64,000 nucleotides of DNA from Auricularia sp. M13 (GCA_037042915.1 CM073193.1:8122001-8186000); one strand, 5' to 3'; positions 23,205 through 34,112 are shown, counted from the first letter of the stretch. Made by a program: numbers and translations. Notes: generated by a model from the sequence alone, not told the origin.

Positions 23205-25148
23205 CTACTTTGCCTTCGCCTTAACTTGGCCACCCGGCACAAGAATCTTCTTGAATGCAGGCACCTGAACACCGGTGAAGAGTTGCCAACGAGTGTTGGC
23301 CTGCGATGTGAGATATTTGCCGTCCAATTGCGCGCGTCCAAGATTGTACAAGAGCTGTTTCGCCGGCGCGTGCGTTGAGAGCGTGGTTTTGCCGTACTTG
23401 CACGAGAACTCTACGGCGCTGGACGCTTTATCATCCTCATCCTCGTCGGAACGCTGAAAGTAATTAGCAAATCAGAAGTGGGTCGGCTCTGGGTTCACAT
23501 ACGGTCACCGGGAGATAAACAGTCAGCGATAAGTTCGATAAGCTGGCCAGCGAAGTAGCCTGATCGACGCCGTTGTGTCTCTTGCTCTCGCCGATGGAGT
23601 AAATCTCGTTGACCTTCCCTAAATAAGTCCGCAACTTGGTTTGTATAATCACATAGCAGCCCGATTGTAGCGGGTGCTCTGCTGAGACGTTCTTGGTCTG
23701 GAGATTGGGAAGTAGATCTGGAATCAATCAGCGGAAGACACCAGGAATATGAGAGTGTACGTACGTGGGCGAGGCATAGCCTGTGATAGCTTCTCTGCTG
23801 TTGCCAGCCACCGTAATTGACGTGCGGTTTTGGGCTTTACGATTGTCGGATCCATGTCCTGTGCAAGTCTCACACGATGGGACGCCTCGGACGGCTTCAT
23901 CACGTTTTGCAACGCTCCGGCATATTTTTCGCCCAGAAGAGCGCTCCAGAAAGCTGTTTTCATGTTAGCAAATATCCAATAGCTGGACGGTGCACACGTA
24001 CGGTAGTTGAAGGAGTCTTTCGAGGACCAGTGATGCCATTGCGTGCTTCTCGCAGTCTTTGATGATGTCCTCGGTTCCGAGCGCCACTGCACGCATCGCC
24101 ATCAAGACGAAAAGACCACACGACCAGGCATCGTTCTGAGAGTCCTTTGGCGGCGGCGAAATAGTCAAAACATCGGTCAGGCTGTCGTGTAAAGGTTCCA
24201 TGCCAAATTCGCGATAAATCGCGTCAAGAACGGTAGTAAACAGCTGCAAAACATCAGGGTTAGCTAACAGTGCCATATGAAGCCGGTGGCACACCTGAGG
24301 CGCCCACAACTTAGACCCAGATTCAATGATACTGTCCCGGAGGATTATCCTAGAGCGATCCCGCTGAAATTCCATCAAGACCCAGTGCTCGCTGGGTAGC
24401 TGATGGCTGCAAATAGGCATGACCCAGCGCGGCTTTGATAAAAGTAGGTCCCGAGCAGCTGCATTACTCTTTTGACAATGATTGAGCAAGCCGATCACGC
24501 GCCCAAAAAAGACTACTCATACCGCATCCGGAGAACAGGCAAGTGCAAAAAGCACATGCTCGCGCAGAGTTCCTTGCGCAGCCCAATGACTTTGTCCCCG
24601 AACGATGGGACTAAGCCAAGACGTGAATATCGCGAAGTCTGCGTTGTTGATGTCGTCTTGCAGGGTCGCAGCATACGCGTTGATTGGGCCACTCGCTAGC
24701 CGGATGCCGGTGCTGGCAGATTGCGCCAGGAGCAAGGAGCGCAAGTGGATGACTTCCCGTCGCAGTTTAGGAAAGTTTAGGGAGAGTTTAGGAGGACTCG
24801 TCGATCACTCTCGCTCGGTTATCAATCTGCGACGCCTACATCAAATCCGCGTTCCTCCTCCTGTCTGCAAGAGAATCTCTTACGCCGTTACAGACTGACT
24901 GAGCTCTTCATTTGCTCCTGAACCATGCCCATAACCCCAGGGACTTTTGAGCCCATTTGAGCAGGAATAGAGGTTTAGAAAACCCATCAGTAAGTGATGC
25001 GGAGCATCATCCTCTCCATCACGTTTCCTAAACTCGTCCTAAACTCTCCCTAAACGCGACGGGAAGTCATCCAGTCATGTGTAACATCAAGCTGAATGTT
25101 ACGAATCTGCCGCACCCGCCCATCTGGAAGCGCGGTACGGACTGCCAT
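23205..25148 (-). CDS. ULP1-type cysteine protease (C48-like), N terminus interrupted by a MITE
   Basis: The minus-strand exons give SEHWVLMEFQRDRSRIILRD, where the His-Trp pair is the start of the catalytic core, and NDAWSCGLFVLMAMRAV, where the Cys-Gly is the active-site nucleophile block of ULP1/SENP proteases; Asn-Asp precedes it. Upstream lies GIRLASGPINAYAATLQDD, comparable to the WL.D..I N-terminal part of the fold. A C-terminal tail with an acidic patch (RSDEDEDDK) and a basic end (GGQVKAKAK) finishes at TAG 23205-23207. Introns of about 45-60 bp join in frame. A 326 bp MITE (24747-25072) cuts the N-terminal exon and adds an in-frame TGA, but both sides are in the same frame without it. 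Role: probably desumoylation/deubiquitination linked to the host transposon. Confidence 0.7.
24747..25072. mobile_element. 326 bp MITE with 17 bp perfect inverted repeats
   Basis: The ends GGATGACTTCCCGTCGC (24747-24763) and its reverse complement (25056-25072) are perfect. AGT lies outside both ends (24744-24746 and 25073-25075), a 3 bp target duplication as in PIF/Harbinger or CACTA families. Subterminal GTTTAGG repeats extend the inverted symmetry to about 45 bp. It has no coding capacity. It is inserted in the ULP1 gene, which itself lies in a transposon inside another gene. Confidence 0.85.
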
Positions 25149-26163
25149 GCCCGCCAGATGCCCGCTCAATCGAGAAGCAATGAAAAACGCGCGTTGTTGT
25201 GTGTTATTGACGCGTCAGATCAAGCGCTGGAAGTGTCTCGCCGGCCGACCCGAGGCTCCTCCGGAGCCCGAAAAATCTGCAATCAGGACAGGGTTTTTCA
25301 CTTCTGGGCCTTCAAAAATGCTATATGTGACAGGGATTTCGCGATTTTGGCGGCTCAAGAGTATGCTATCCGGAAGCAAACCGGACAATCCTTGGAGGGA
25401 GTTGCCGGGGGCCTGAAATGGTGCTGTTTGGGTGCGTCGCTGTCGTGTCGCCAATGAGCTGAATGAAGTTCGAGACGGTCTCGTTCATTGTAATGCCAAC
25501 AAGGTTGTTGATCGAGCCGAAAAAGTGGACAAGATCGGCAAGGCAACCCTTCAGCTGGCAGAGAAATGCAATAGCCCGTAGCAGAATGCTGCGAATTTTC
25601 ATCCACTGCGAATCAAACATCAGACTTTTGTCTAGCTACCCCAAAACCCGGAACATGAATATTGGGTGGGGGACGCACATCAACTTTTTGGAAATCGAGC
25701 GATGCCACCTGTCCTAGAACGTCGCCTAGCTGTGCCTGGACGCTGAGGAGCTTGTCGGTCGCGGCATTTGACATCTTTTGTGCCGCCTCAAGCTGCTTTT
25801 GAGCGACCTCGAGTTTGAGTTGCCCACTCTTGACGGCCATTTCGGCAGCCGAACCCGACGTAGGCTTTGGTGGTTGCGAAGGCGCCGCGAATCCCGGAGC
25901 TTGCAGAGCGCTGACGCCGGACTTACTGGCCACTGAGGTGAAGAATTGTGACGCATTGAGCGTAAACTTCTTAATCTCCGAGACCAAATCCGCCACTCGC
26001 TTCTCTGGTCTTGTGGGCGCAATGTCCTGCAGCGCTGCCGCCAGCTAGCGCACGTGCATGGTTGTTAGAACTCCCAATTGCACAAGTCAATCTCGTGCTG
26101 CACACCTTGATCCCCGACTCCAGTAATGTCTTAGCCGTCGTACTCGCCTCACCCGGTCCCCAC

Positions 26164-26683
26164 AGGCCCCCGGCAAAGTCCGATAAGGGTCCCATCTAAA
26201 CGGGACCCGTATCGCCGCGAAAAGCGACCGCTCCATACATCTAAACGGGGCCCGCGGTGGCCGTCAGGTGGGCCCACGCTCCATCTAAACGGGACCCGTG
26301 ACCGCGCTGACAGCCGGTCCCAGCACCACGCCTTTTGATGACCGATGCGGCCGCGTCGCGCCAAAAATTCGGCGCGTCGCGTTAAGCGAGGTTCGTAGAC
26401 CATTCTGCACCACGAATACTCAAGGTGCGTACCACGATTGCCGTTCTGGGCACCTTCTGACGTGATTCTTTGCTGTGCCCGTCGCCCAGAGCATTAATAT
26501 ACATATTGACTATCTGAGAGTGCGCCGGCAGCAGATCTCGGAGGAAGTTTACTTCCGCGGGTACTCGGAGATAGCCGAACCTCCATGTAAACGGGCCCCG
26601 CCAGGGCAGATTTTTGAGGTTCTAAACGGGCCCCGCGGCCGAATTTTGCGGATGGGACCTACAATGACCTATGCCAGGGGCCT
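26164..26683. mobile_element. 520 bp non-autonomous transposon, same end sequence as the ULP1-bearing element
   Basis: The ends share AGGCCCCCGGCA / TGCCAGGGGCCT and continue as imperfect inverted repeats for about 35 bp to GGTCCCATC. The 8 bp GTCCCCAC flanks both sides (26156-26163 and 26684-26691). The first 13 bases equal those of the element at 22995-25414, so both were probably moved by one transposase. Inside are five direct copies of TAAACGGGNCCCG (26197, 26242, 26286, 26588, 26623), three near one end and two near the other, which look like subterminal transposase-binding repeats. It is inserted in a coding exon of the gene at 22328-28041. Confidence 0.8.
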
Positions 26684-28041
26684 GTCCCCACTTGCGATCA
26701 AGAGCTGTTCTCATCACGTTCCGCAACCACGCCGCACCTGAGTCATTCTGCGCTGTGACACCTTCCCAGTTAATGCCGCCGTTGGGACCGTTTTCGGTGA
26801 GCGCGTGCAGAGAGTTTGCGCAGATGAGGATCGTATGAGCCACTTGATACGAAGGGTCGCACTGGTCCGGCTGCACGATGGCTGGCCCAGCCACGGTCGC
26901 CTCCCCGGCAGCTGTATTGATGGCCCCATTCTCACTTGCCGATCTCCCCCGAGAAGCTAGAGTGATCAGATCTGCGGCCGCACGAACTGTTTGGACCACG
27001 GCTTGCTTCCTCAGAGAACTCATGGTCAGAGTGCCAATTCCGCGAGGATCCACTCACAGAAAGACCTTCAACGAACTGCATGCCTATCATTTCCCACCCT
27101 GCATTGCCGTCAGTATCATTTGATGGCAGAAATAGTAAACGGCGAACCTGAGGGAATATCGTCCGCTGCCTGGGTAAACTGCTTCTGGGCATTTTCGACA
27201 GCTTCGCGATTGAGTTTGAGCTGTTCTTCAGCGATTTTCTCGCTCTTGAGCATCGCATCCTTTTGCGCAGCCAGGATCTTTTGGCGCATAGTGGCATCCG
27301 CGAGCTTGGCTTCGGTGGCACCTAGAATGAGATACACCACGAGCAATTAGTGTGCACCATCGGACAATGCGATCGAGATAACGTGCCTCGAGTAGCAGTG
27401 CATGATGCGTTAACCTCCATGGTCAGGTTGAGAAGCGCTTCGAACACTGCCTCGGTCTCTTGAGCCTTGCTGAAGCAGGCCTGCACTGCGCCCTGCAGCC
27501 GAGAGACTTCGCGTGGAAGGTGGCGTCTGATGTCGTTGTTCATCTCTTGCTCAGACGTTGCGTAGCTGCCGGCGAGAAGATTGATAATGGTATTGACGGC
27601 AGGAACTACGCCGGCGCAGCGCTTCTGAATCTCATCGAAGTTGCGGTAGGACTTCTCAAGTGCTATAGCGCCAGTGTCGACGAGCTGGACGACAGTGGCA
27701 CGGAAGCTCTCGGGGTACTTGACGTGCGTGAAGCCATCGGCCGGTTCGACTAGCTTGAAATCGGTCGTAGACGCTACAAGGCTGAGGTTGGCAAGAATGA
27801 GAACGGCCATCGGCGCTGGCTGAAGCAAGTCGCCCCAGTTGTACTTGTACCAATTCCTGTGTGCGAATGCGTCAAATTGCGCCGCAACTTCAAATAAAAC
27901 AAACGCGCACAGATACACGAAGTCATTGAGCTGGCCTGCGGGGGAGTCGAAGACTTCGACCTGTGCTTGAAAGCGGGAAAGAGCCTCAGCGGTGCTGGAC
28001 GACATTGGGTGCAAAGTCCCTTGCCAAGCAGCAAGCGGCAT

Positions 28042-28654
28042 GGCCAGGCCATATATACGAATGACCGGGAGTGCAACGGATGCCGGGCCTGGAGAAGCTG
28101 GGCGACACGTAACGTGAAGCAGAACCTACAGCACATTCAGCGCTAGGAGGGTTGCGCGCGACCTGCGATCTCACCTCGACTACATCCCGCCACCCCTCAT
28201 CCACTGGCCATATTTAGCAGGAAGTTCAATGCATGATCAATGCATGGGACCTGAGAAGCCGGAAGATTGAGATGTTTATCGGAATGCAGTGTCATGAGGT
28301 GTGGCCGCGTGAGGTGATACGCGGCAAGTCCTCACCTCAGATGTACTTCGGTGCAAGATGAGCCATGTCGAGCTGATAGGAGACCTACGTGTAATTAGTT
28401 GCAGGCGAAGCTGCATAATAAAGAAGACAGCAGATTTGAAACAGGTGAGAGCTTTCCGCCCTGCAGGGCCGCAGAGATGAGAGAGAGGAGATAGCAAGTG
28501 AGGCAGGAGGGGGGTGGGAGACAAAGAGGGGCGGACCAGGAGGGGGGCACTGTTCGTGAGCGTTGCGAAATGAAACGAAGCAGGCCTTAAATCATTACCC
28601 AACGCAAGTGGAGGAAACAGGCCCACCTCAACAGAAAGGCTTCTCTCGTCGTCA
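28042..28654. promoter_or_regulatory. Divergent promoter between two coiled-coil genes
   Basis: Shared 0.6 kb upstream region of the minus-strand gene starting at 28041 and the plus-strand gene starting at 28655. A purine-rich stretch lies at 28470-28560. No TATA box is obvious. Confidence 0.35.
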
Positions 28655-29767
28655 ATGGCGTTCCATAACTCTCCAGAGCGCCAGAACATATGCTCCCATG
28701 TCCAAACTGGGATTTTGGCCGTGAACCGCGCCGTGCTCGTTCTACGCGACGGGCACAGCAGGTTGGCAGACTCCATCGGCATCGCCTACTCGCCAGACGC
28801 CATCAGAGACTTTCACACGGCGGCGGACGCAGCAGTCAACGTGAGTACATCTGTTTTAAACGATGCCGCAGGTCTCATCAGTCCATGCTTCGTTGCAGTC
28901 CTTCGCGTCAGCCCAAGAGATAACGTCGACGTGGTTCGACAGAATCAGCGCAGAAATATCCAAGAACCTAGAGATGCAGAATCACCTGCGCGACAGAGAG
29001 CACGACAGCGAGATGCAAGCAAGCCGCCTGCGCGCAGAGAAGGACGCCACTGCAAAGCAGGTGGAGACGAGGTCGGCAAACCTCAATGCCGCCAATCAGA
29101 GTCTCGTCCACGCCGACAACATTTTGAGAAAAGCTCAAAATGAATTGGAGAGCGCGAGAGATCGACGAATTGTTGTGGGGATGGTGAGTTTGGTCGTTCT
29201 GTAGGAGTTGTGCGTACGGGCTTACGCGCAAGCAGGCGAGCATATTTACCGCCTTCATACTACCCGCCACGTTGTTCTTGACGATCCCACTCAACGCAGC
29301 TACCATATCGGCCGTCGATGACGCAAGGTCGGCGAGAAACGTCGTAAGTTGCCGACAGCCGCCGCACGCTTGAAGAGGCACAGCAGCAGCTCGCCCAGCT
29401 GAATACCCAACTTGCCAATGAGGAACGCACGCTCGCTGAGATGACTACAGAGTGTGCGTCTCTCAATGCGCAGAAAAACGACCTGGAGCACATCAAAAGC
29501 CAGCTCGTTCTAGTCAATGTCGAGGTCTACAACAGCCTGCACGTGGTCGACAGTGCGTTGGGAAGCGCGCAGATGATGGGCAGCAATACGTCTTTGACCG
29601 TCATCGTGTCGTCGATTCACGGGCTGGTGGATGCGCTGCAGGGCGGAGCAGAACCGCTCTTTGCGCCGCAGTTGGCCGAGCTGGATGGGGTGGAAGTTGG
29701 CAAGTTGGATGAACGAATCCGCATCCTCAAAGCAGTGCCTTGGCGCGCGAGTTCCTTATGCATCTAA
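28655..29767 (+). CDS. Coiled-coil protein with a central hydrophobic segment, uncharacterised
   Basis: It starts MAFHNSPERQNICSHVQTG, with an intron at about 28840-28899, then SFASAQEITSTWFDRISAEI. A long charged coiled coil follows (AKQVETRSANLNAANQSL...KAQNELESARD) and, after an intron at 29183-29235, the hydrophobic segment ASIFTAFILPATLFLTIPL. A second coiled coil (LEEAQQQLAQLNTQLANEER) leads to the end at TAA 29767. Coil-hydrophobic-coil suggests a helical hairpin that can enter a membrane, a design shared by several unrelated families. Around 29330-29365 the frame changes by one. A 31-base GTCGGC...CAG segment could be spliced out, but that is very short for an intron, so a frameshift mutation is as likely. 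It may be functionally paired with the divergent gene at 22328-28041. Confidence 0.55.
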
Positions 29768-29983
29768 ACTACGCGTAGATAGCTGTTCAGTAGTACGCAC
29801 CCTATGGCCGCCATGGCGATCTCATACTGTCATTGAACTTCCTTCAATTCGACTCGTTGTTGACTTCAAGTTCCGTCCCTGGGGATGTTCGAGTTGCAAG
29901 AAAGCGGGTAAGTACTGCGAATGGATGATGGTACAGATTTGCATCGTGAGGGCATGCGCTCCGAGTCCTAGCTAAAGCGAAGT

Positions 29984-32900
29984 CTACGACTCTAACGTCT
30001 TCTTCTTCGACGACCCTGTCCCCGTCCCAGTCTTCTTTTTCTTCGCACGGACGACCTTAATGGGCTCGATATTCGCCGACGGCGCCTCCGCTTCGACTTC
30101 GGGCGCCGGAAAAGAGGCAGACGTCGACGAGTCGGTGCGCCGCGGTTGGGGCGGCAGGTGGCCCGTCCGGTCGACCACGACGTCTGACGCGCGAATCGCA
30201 GGCACCGGCGTCGTCTGGCGCAGCGGCGGGAGCGAGAAGTCGAGCTTGACGACCGGTATCGAGTCCACGTCAACCTGGGCCGCTGCTGACGCTGAACTGG
30301 ATGCCGCCCGCTTCGGCCGGTCGTCGAAGAGGTAGTAGGGGTCGTCTCGCATGCGTTCTAGACGCTCCTCCTTAATCTGCAAACAACAGCGACGTTGAGA
30401 CGTGCCCAAAGTGAAATATGAGGCAATGAACGCACTCGTTCACGCGCAGCGCGCTCCTCTGCCGTCTCGACCGGCTGCTGCTGTTGTTCAGGCGGTGTTG
30501 CCGCTGCCGCAGGCGCGTCACGCTTCTTCTTCTTGCGCCTCGTCCCGTCCTTATCCTTATCCTTCGCCTTCCCATTTTTGCGCACGCTATTTGCATCATC
30601 ACCGTCCTCGACAACAATGTGTTTCGAAGGCGGCGCGGGTGGTGGCACAATCCATGCGTCAAGGTCGATGCCCGGTGGCAGTGGGACAGCCGCCTGTGCA
30701 GACGGCGCGACGGCACCGAGCTCCGGCGCGGAGAAGAGCGGGTAGAGCAGCATTAGACTCTTGGGGAAGTCCATGTTGGGCGCAGGATCGGGCTCCGGGT
30801 CGGCGAAGGCATGCACATCGGGGTCGTACTCGTCTGCGGGTATGCCAGTGCGGGCCGGCGCCTGCGAGGGCTGGTGCGCCGAGAGGTCTGCGCGGACGAA
30901 CGCGAAGAGTGCGAGGATGTTGGCCGCCTACAGATTACGCATACTGGGTCAATTTCCCGCGCGACGCAAATAAGAGCAAGAAGAGAGGGAACGCGCACCC
31001 GCTCCTGCACTTCGACGTCCTCGCTCGCCGCGAACGGCTCGACGCCCTGCACGACCTCGCCACACACGCGCCTGACGAGCTCCAAATGTGCCTCGTCGTT
31101 CCATTCGCCAGAGAGCTCGGCGACGAAATGCCCAAACACCTTCATCGCGGCCTGCAAGAACACCGCCTGCGTCTCTGGCGCCAGATACTTCACAACGGCC
31201 GGCTGCAGGAGATGGCCCAGCACGCGGGGGGCATCGCGCTGCTCCCTGCCATAGCGTCAGCGGGGCACGCACGGCGGATAGACGGCAACGCACACTTTGT
31301 ACTCGCCGACGATCCACGCCGCAGCCCACAGCACCTCCGCGCACGCATCGGCGTCCTCCCCCGCGTCCCCTCCGACGCTAACAAAGCTGGCGGCATCGGC
31401 GAGCACACGGCTCATGAGCGTCGCGGCATACGCGCGCACGGCACGCACGCGCAGACACACGTCCACAAGGGCATCGCGCAGCTGTGCGCCGACGGACGCG
31501 CGCGCGACGTATGCAAGGTCGATGAGGACCGAGAGCAGCCACGCAAAGTCCGGGATGCGCGCGTACGTCGCGTGCTGCAGGATTGCGAGGATGCGCTGCG
31601 CGAGGACGAGGCGGTAGGCGCGCGACAGCGCGGGCGGCTCGGACTGTGGGGGCGTGGGGGCGTCTGCTGTCAGAGTGCGTTGCAGTGATTGGACAGCCGA
31701 GGAGGAGGAGGACGACGAGGCGTAACGGCCGTCGGCGGGCGCGAGGTGGCTGAGAAGGTGCTGCACTATGGATTGTATGTTGTCTTCCGTGACCTGCGCG
31801 AGGCGGTCAGTATGGGCGACTTGCGGGCGTGGAATGGACGGACCATTTCAGAGACGACGTCTAGCGCGCGCATGCGGATGCTGATATCCGGGTCGTCCAC
31901 GCTCGCAAGGATCGTAGTCTGATACTCGGCGAGCAGGTGCGGATGGCTCGGTACGATCTTGACGAGCGCAAGCAGCGCAATGTATCGCACTGTCGCGGCG
32001 CGTCAGCAACAGGTTCGCCAAGTTCGACGAAAAAATCGCACGATTCTGGTCGGTGTCTTCGAGGAACGCAGCGAGCTTGCGCACGCACGTCTGCGCGAGC
32101 GCATTTCCCGCATTCCCAGAAAACATCTGCCCGATGATGCACGTCCGCACGCACTCGTACAGCAGCGAAATGGCTGGCGTCGTGTTAATGAGGTCCGTTA
32201 TGGGCGGCTGCAGCTTCTTGATCAGGCGCGGCTCGTGCGGCGCAAGCCAGCCAAACTGAGAACGGCTGGTCAGCGACGGCTCGCTATGCACTTGAGAAAG
32301 AGATACGCAACGAGTTTGATGACCTTGATGAGCATCCAGTTGTTCGTGCTTGTCGTTAGGATGTGGAACAGCTGAGGCGCAAGCGGGAGAAACAGCGCAG
32401 GACCGGGCTCCGGCTGGCGCACCAGCTCGCACAGGACGCTCACTGTTGCGCCGATCACACCTATTCTCCGGGTCATGAGCAGGGAGTCAGCGTAACGCTC
32501 TTTAAATTGCGCACCTGGGTCAGGGTCTTCTAGCTTGTCGCGCAGACGAGAGAAGCTGGTCTGCAGGATCTCTGGTTGTACGATGATGATCCTGTAAAGG
32601 ACCAGGATGGCGCGTTTCCGAATGACCGCCCGGCTATGGGTGAGCATCGTGATTATCTCGTGGCTGAGATCACGGCCGAGATCAGGCGTGACGAATTGGG
32701 CAAGACCGTTGAGCGTGACGGCTGTCTCGAGCGGCGTTGAGGTGAGATCCTGAAGGCGCCGGTGAGCAAGTCGAATAAGATGAAATTAAATCATAAATAT
32801 TAACCTTCTTGAGCAGGTTGGTGGTGAGCATGAGCACGTCGGTGTCCTTGTGGAACGACTGGCCGGCTGCGAGGTATCCGACTGCTTTGTGGTGAAATCG

Positions 32901-33169
32901 CTGTGAGGACATGACTTCCAATATATGGAACGAGGCCCAGCTCATGTCGTATCCTAGCATTTCAAGCTATGAAGTTTTAATAAAGATGGTGAAGGCAATG
33001 ACTATGGGCGTACATATGTGAGCTTGAGGATAGCGGCCGTCTTGAGCTCCATATCCTTCGACTTGACCTCCTGCCGTATCTCGTCAATGGCTTGCGCTAT
33101 AAACTTGGATTCATCGTGCTTGTGAGCACGGAGCCCGCGTATGAGGTCCTTGAGCGTGCGCTCCCACAT
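29984..33169 (-). CDS. apl5: AP-3 adaptor complex subunit delta
   Basis: It starts MWERTLKDLIRGLRAHKHDE, the conserved N terminus of AP-3 delta (Apl5), then EIRQEVKSKDMELKTAAILKL and LEMLGYDMSWASFHILEVMS. The adaptin HEAT-like trunk follows: RKRAILVLYRIII, LRDKLEDPDPGVIGATVSVL, NNWMLIKVIKLFGWLAPHEPRL, VRYIALLALVKIVPSHPHLL and VDDPDISIRMRALDVVSEM. The C-terminal hinge is low in complexity (Gln run, Lys-rich blocks) and includes RMRDDPYYLFDD, then ends KKKTLES with the stop at 29984-29986. The protein would help sort cargo from Golgi/endosome to vacuole. The alternative ATG-free extension upstream of 33169 has no initiator, so this start is preferred. Introns are about 50-60 bp. No sign of damage. 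Confidence 0.9.
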
Positions 33170-33971
33170 CCTGGGTAATGGACGCGACGAAGCGCGCACG
33201 ATCGGACTCTGGATCTCGTGCTGCGGCTTGCCTTCATACTCTCAACCGCTCACTCTTTTGCACAAACTTGGATCGCGAACTCTTGCCTATATACCCTCCT
33301 CTTGATACTGGCCTTCGAGATTGTGACTTTCGCATTGGCGCTCCGGTGCTTGCGCGAGGGTACCAGCTGTAATTTTGCTCCATGTTACTTTGGCCGCGTC
33401 ACCACCTGCTGCAGCTCAATGGATTTCCGGCAATTGACTGCTCACACTGCACTTTTTTCCGCTGAGATACTTGCTTCTCGGGGTCCATATACGCGCCGAG
33501 ACGATCAGCACCCACAACACCGACGGTCTTTACACTCACATCATCCTGACGACTATGGCCATTCCTGAGCAGACGCTAGAGGCCGGCAGCTTGCCAGGTT
33601 GGCCTGCACAATCTGCCGGACTCAAGCCACTGGATACTTGGTGCTTCGGATTTCCATCAGGCTCCAGTGTTCTTGCTCTCTTAACCGCGCTCGCCTGTCG
33701 ATTTGCACTGCTCTCTTTCCGGAAAAAACTTGTGGAAGAACGCGGCACGGCTCTTGTTGATCTCTTCGACGCTATGACGGGTTCTCAGGCGACGACAGTT
33801 TCGAGAAAATTCGAAAAGCATCAAAAACAGTTTTCACATTTCGCCAGGCTAATTAGCGAACAGCCTGTCCCAAAACCTAGTTACGCTGCAATAAAACCCT
33901 TCAATGCATCTACAGGGCCGTGGGTCAATATTGGCAACGTGGTTTCGATAGGCAAAACATCCTTACATCGC
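33170..33971. other. Spacer, 5' region of AP-3 delta and 3' region of a small peptide gene
   Basis: A long plus-strand open frame covers 33556-34184 but overlaps the peptide gene on the other strand and has no known domain, so I leave it uncalled. Confidence 0.4.
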
Positions 33972-34112
33972 TTAGCACACGATGGTGCCACTCGGCAGCT
34001 GCGCGCATCCCGCGGGGGGTTGCTCCTTCTCCTTGGCACGAGTGCTGAGGGCGGACGGGGTGGCAGCTACGAAGCTGGCGAGGGCGAGGACGGTAACGGT
34101 GAGGAAGCGCAT
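33972..34112 (-). CDS. Small secreted peptide precursor, C-x9-C family, copy 1
   Basis: A 46-residue single-exon precursor. Residues 1-17 (MRFLTVTVLALASFVAA) form a clear signal peptide with a cleavable TPS-like end. A short charged spacer follows (ALSTRAKEKEQ), then the conserved tail PPAGCAQLPSGTIVC, which ends at the stop (TAA, 33972-33974). The tail holds two cysteines nine residues apart and no others, so a single disulfide ring is possible in the secretory pathway. Four relatives lie at 39944, 40615, 55860 and 56881. It is too short for most gene finders. Upstream are a TATA box (34178-34183) and a 19 bp motif at 34268-34286. I do not know the family; it is not a CaaX pheromone because the last residue is the cysteine. 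Confidence 0.8.
   Translation of the reverse strand: MRFLTVTVLALASFVAATPSALSTRAKEKEQPPAGCAQLPSGTIVC

Larger units (their letters stand above)
22995..25414 (-). mobile_element. DNA transposon of 2420 bp carrying a ULP1-like protease gene, no transposase
   Basis: The ends are perfect 32 bp inverted repeats (22995-23026 and 25383-25414) starting AGGCCCCCGGCAA. The 8 bp GAAATGGT flanks it on both sides (22987-22994 and 25415-25422) as a target duplication. An 8 bp duplication fits hAT, P or KDZ-type (Kyakuja/Dileera/Zisupton) elements. KDZ elements of Agaricomycetes often carry ULP1-type proteases, so a KDZ derivative is my preferred guess. No transposase is present, so it would depend on a copy elsewhere. 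It lies inside the gene at 22328-28041. Confidence 0.85.
22328..28041 (-). pseudogene. Uncharacterised coiled-coil protein gene interrupted by two transposons
   Basis: The reading starts at ATG 28041 (or in-frame ATG 28005) with FVYLCAFVLFEVAAQFDAF and LAVLILANLS-type hydrophobic stretches. A long helical part follows around 27120-27350 (SEKIAEEQLKLNREAVENAQ), then an Ala/Gln/Lys coiled coil at 25640-25990 (LKLEVAQKQLEAAQKMSN), and it ends at TAA 22328-22330. Two insertions split it: 26164-26683 and 22995-25414. Each is flanked by an 8 bp duplication, and in both cases the frame on the two sides is continuous if the insert plus one duplication copy is ignored, so the breaks are recent. I do not recognise the family. 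The coiled-coil and hydrophobic design is shared by many membrane-remodelling or membrane-inserting proteins, so no function is assigned. It is divergent from the gene at 28655. Confidence 0.6.

Noticed and set aside
30402-31688. 428-codon plus-strand open frame
   Set aside because: Antisense to AP-3 delta; composition typical of a shadow frame.
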